Under the pieces are notes generated by a model. It ran no database searches, was not told the DNA's origin, and saw only the letters and a list, made by a program, of their open reading frames with translations. The translations under genes and the position numbers were made by a program. Below, piece by piece: positions 5,125 to 6,264 of a stretch of DNA of 6,264 nt. Each line of letters opens with the position of its first letter. Within the stretch, counting starts at the first letter, position 1. Source of the stretch: Devosia equisanguinis (lineage in GTDB: Bacteria; Pseudomonadota; Alphaproteobacteria; Rhizobiales; Hyphomicrobiaceae); assembly GCA_945901835.1 (NCBI GenBank), contig CAMDMH010000203.1, positions 1-6,264 of the forward strand, read 5' to 3'.

Positions 5125-6264
5125 TCATGACGTATCGATCCGGCGCGCGACTGGCGGAGTCGGCTTGTTGCGCGGTGTCGAGCCGGCCTCGAACATCTCG
5201 ATGATGATCATCGCCGAGCCACAGCACGGGCAGGGATGGATCGGCTTTTCGATCGCTTCGGTCGCGGCAGGTGCGGGATCCGGCTTCGCCGATCGCAGCG
5301 GTTGTGCCGGTGTCGCCAGCTCGATCAACTTGCGTGCTCGCTCGATCGTCTCCGCCTTGTTGCGGCTGCTCGCCAGCAGGCCATAGTGGCGGATGCGATG
5401 AAAGCCCTTGGGCAGTACGTGCAGCAGGAAGCGCCGGATGAACTCACCGGGCGCGACCGTCATGGTCTTGTAGCGCTCAGGTCCCTCGACCCGGTAGTCT
5501 TTGACCTTGAACGTGACGCCGTTCTCGTCGGCAGCGACGAGCCGGCTGTTGCCGATCGCGACGCGGTGCGTGTAGCGCGCGAGGTAGGCGAGAACCTGCT
5601 CAGGTCCGGCGAACGGGCGCTTGGCGTGGATATGCCAGTTGGTCTTGTAAAGCGGTTCGAGCCACGCCTTGAAGGCGGTCTTGTCGGCGAGATGAGCATG
5701 ATCGCCGAAGAACTGAAAGCGGCCGGCGTCGTGCGCCGCCTTCAGCATCGACAGCATCTTGCCCCGGAACATCCGCGACAGCACCGGTACGGGTAAGAGA
5801 AAGTCCTCCGAACTTCCGATCCATCTGGAACCGTCAGCCGAGATGCCGCCGCCGGGCACGATCATGTGCACGTGCGGATGGTGCGTCATCGCAGAGCCCC
5901 ACGTGTGCAGCACCGACGTGAAGCCGATCTTCACGCCGAGACGCTTGGGGTCGGCCGCGATCATGAGCAACGTCTCCGACGACGCCTTGAACAGCAGGTC
6001 GTAGATCACGGCCTTGTTCTGATACGCGATGGCGCCGATGCGTGGCGGCAGCGTGAATACGACGTGGAAGTACGGCACCACCAACAGCTCGGCCTTGCGC
6101 GCTTCCATCCACGCGCGCGCCTGCGATCCCTGACACTTCGGGCAGTGCCTGTTGCGACAGCTCGAATAAGCGATCGCGGTGTGACCGCACGACGGGTTGG
6201 CACAGCGCGCAACGTGTCCGCCGAGGGCCGCCGTGCGGCAGCTCTCGATCGCGCTCATCACCTT
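5125..6264 (-). CDS. IS91-family transposase (Y2, HUH rolling-circle type), N-terminus outside the window
   Basis: The frame is open at the right edge (reading K-V-M-S-A-I-E inward) and ends at the TGA at 5127-5125, giving 379 residues. About 20 N-terminal residues are probably missing, since family members have roughly 380-420. It starts with a zinc-binding block (CANPSCGH, then CRNRHCPKC). The metal-binding HUH motif HPHVH lies at 5880-5866, within HPHVHMIVPGGG, and the paired catalytic tyrosines YLARY at 5586-5572, within YLARYTHRVAIGNSRL. A CPCCG knuckle sits near the C-terminus, which ends RRIDTS. Such enzymes nick one strand at the element's origin and move it by rolling-circle replication, sometimes carrying neighbouring DNA. 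No stop or frameshift is seen, so the visible part looks intact. Confidence 0.93.
   Translation of the reverse strand, partial: KVMSAIESCRTAALGGHVARCANPSCGHTAIAYSSCRNRHCPKCQGSQARAWMEARKAELLVVPYFHVVFTLPPRIGAIAYQNKAVIYDLLFKASSETLLMIAADPKRLGVKIGFTSVLHTWGSAMTHHPHVHMIVPGGGISADGSRWIGSSEDFLLPVPVLSRMFRGKMLSMLKAAHDAGRFQFFGDHAHLADKTAFKAWLEPLYKTNWHIHAKRPFAGPEQVLAYLARYTHRVAIGNSRLVAADENGVTFKVKDYRVEGPERYKTMTVAPGEFIRRFLLHVLPKGFHRIRHYGLLASSRNKAETIERARKLIELATPAQPLRSAKPDPAPAATEAIEKPIHPCPCCGSAMIIIEMFEAGSTPRNKPTPPVARRIDTS
5125..6264 (-). mobile_element. IS91-family insertion sequence, partial, ends not defined
   Basis: Only the transposase portion can be placed with certainty. The termination end (terIS), upstream of the gene, lies beyond the right edge. 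The origin end (oriIS) should lie to the left, within 4500-5124. IS91 elements have no long terminal inverted repeats and make no target duplication; they insert beside tetranucleotides such as GAAC or CAAG, which are too common here to mark the border. Confidence 0.6.

Noticed and set aside
4874..5227. Frame of 117 codons on the - strand overlapping the transposase 3' end
   Set aside because: It is a different frame from the transposase with arginine-rich, low-information sequence and no recognised domain.
5236..5796. Open frame of 186 codons on the + strand opposite the IS91-type transposase
   Set aside because: It is antisense to a clearly conserved transposase and has no family features.

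Overview
The window reads as a piece of accessory DNA from a GC-rich proteobacterium, most likely an alphaproteobacterium of the Rhizobiales type. The basis is the strongly G/C-ending codon use, the protein family variants present, and a rhizobial-looking IS91-family transposase. The assignment to an order is inference.

Layout on the + strand. Positions 1-258 hold the 3' end of an MFS exporter gene that resembles arsJ, the organoarsenical (1-arseno-3-phosphoglycerate) efflux pump. A short intergenic gap follows, carrying a good candidate Pho box (290-307). Next comes a tight four-gene operon, 354-3804, for a complete PhnD-type ABC importer: a periplasmic binding protein (phnD), an ATPase (phnC) and two permeases (phnE1, phnE2), with gaps of 17, 1 and 1 bases. 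No C-P lyase or phosphite dehydrogenase gene is visible, so the substrate (phosphonate, phosphite, phosphate or a related oxyanion) is not fixed by context. The cluster sits between arsJ and the start of an arsH gene, which makes this an arsenic-resistance neighbourhood carrying a probably phosphate-starvation-controlled importer. In such a setting ArsJ would expel arsenic as an arseno-sugar-phosphate derivative, while the importer could supply phosphorus when arsenate competes with phosphate.

From 3881 on the region is broken. arsH keeps only about its first 77 codons. At about 4111 it runs directly into the antisense strand of a catalase-like (SrpA-type) peroxidase gene. That fragment keeps its probable start, Shine-Dalgarno sequence and an ECF-sigma-type promoter, but has an in-frame stop in its signal peptide and loses its catalytic part at the junction. 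About 4500-5124 is non-coding and holds one strong 16-bp imperfect inverted repeat (4774-4831). The window ends with an almost complete IS91-family Y2/HUH rolling-circle transposase on the - strand, running off the right edge.

No clear wholly new system is present. The points most worth attention are the Pho-boxed PhnDCEE importer inside an arsenic cluster, the arsH/catalase junction, and the unassigned hairpin beside the IS91-type element.
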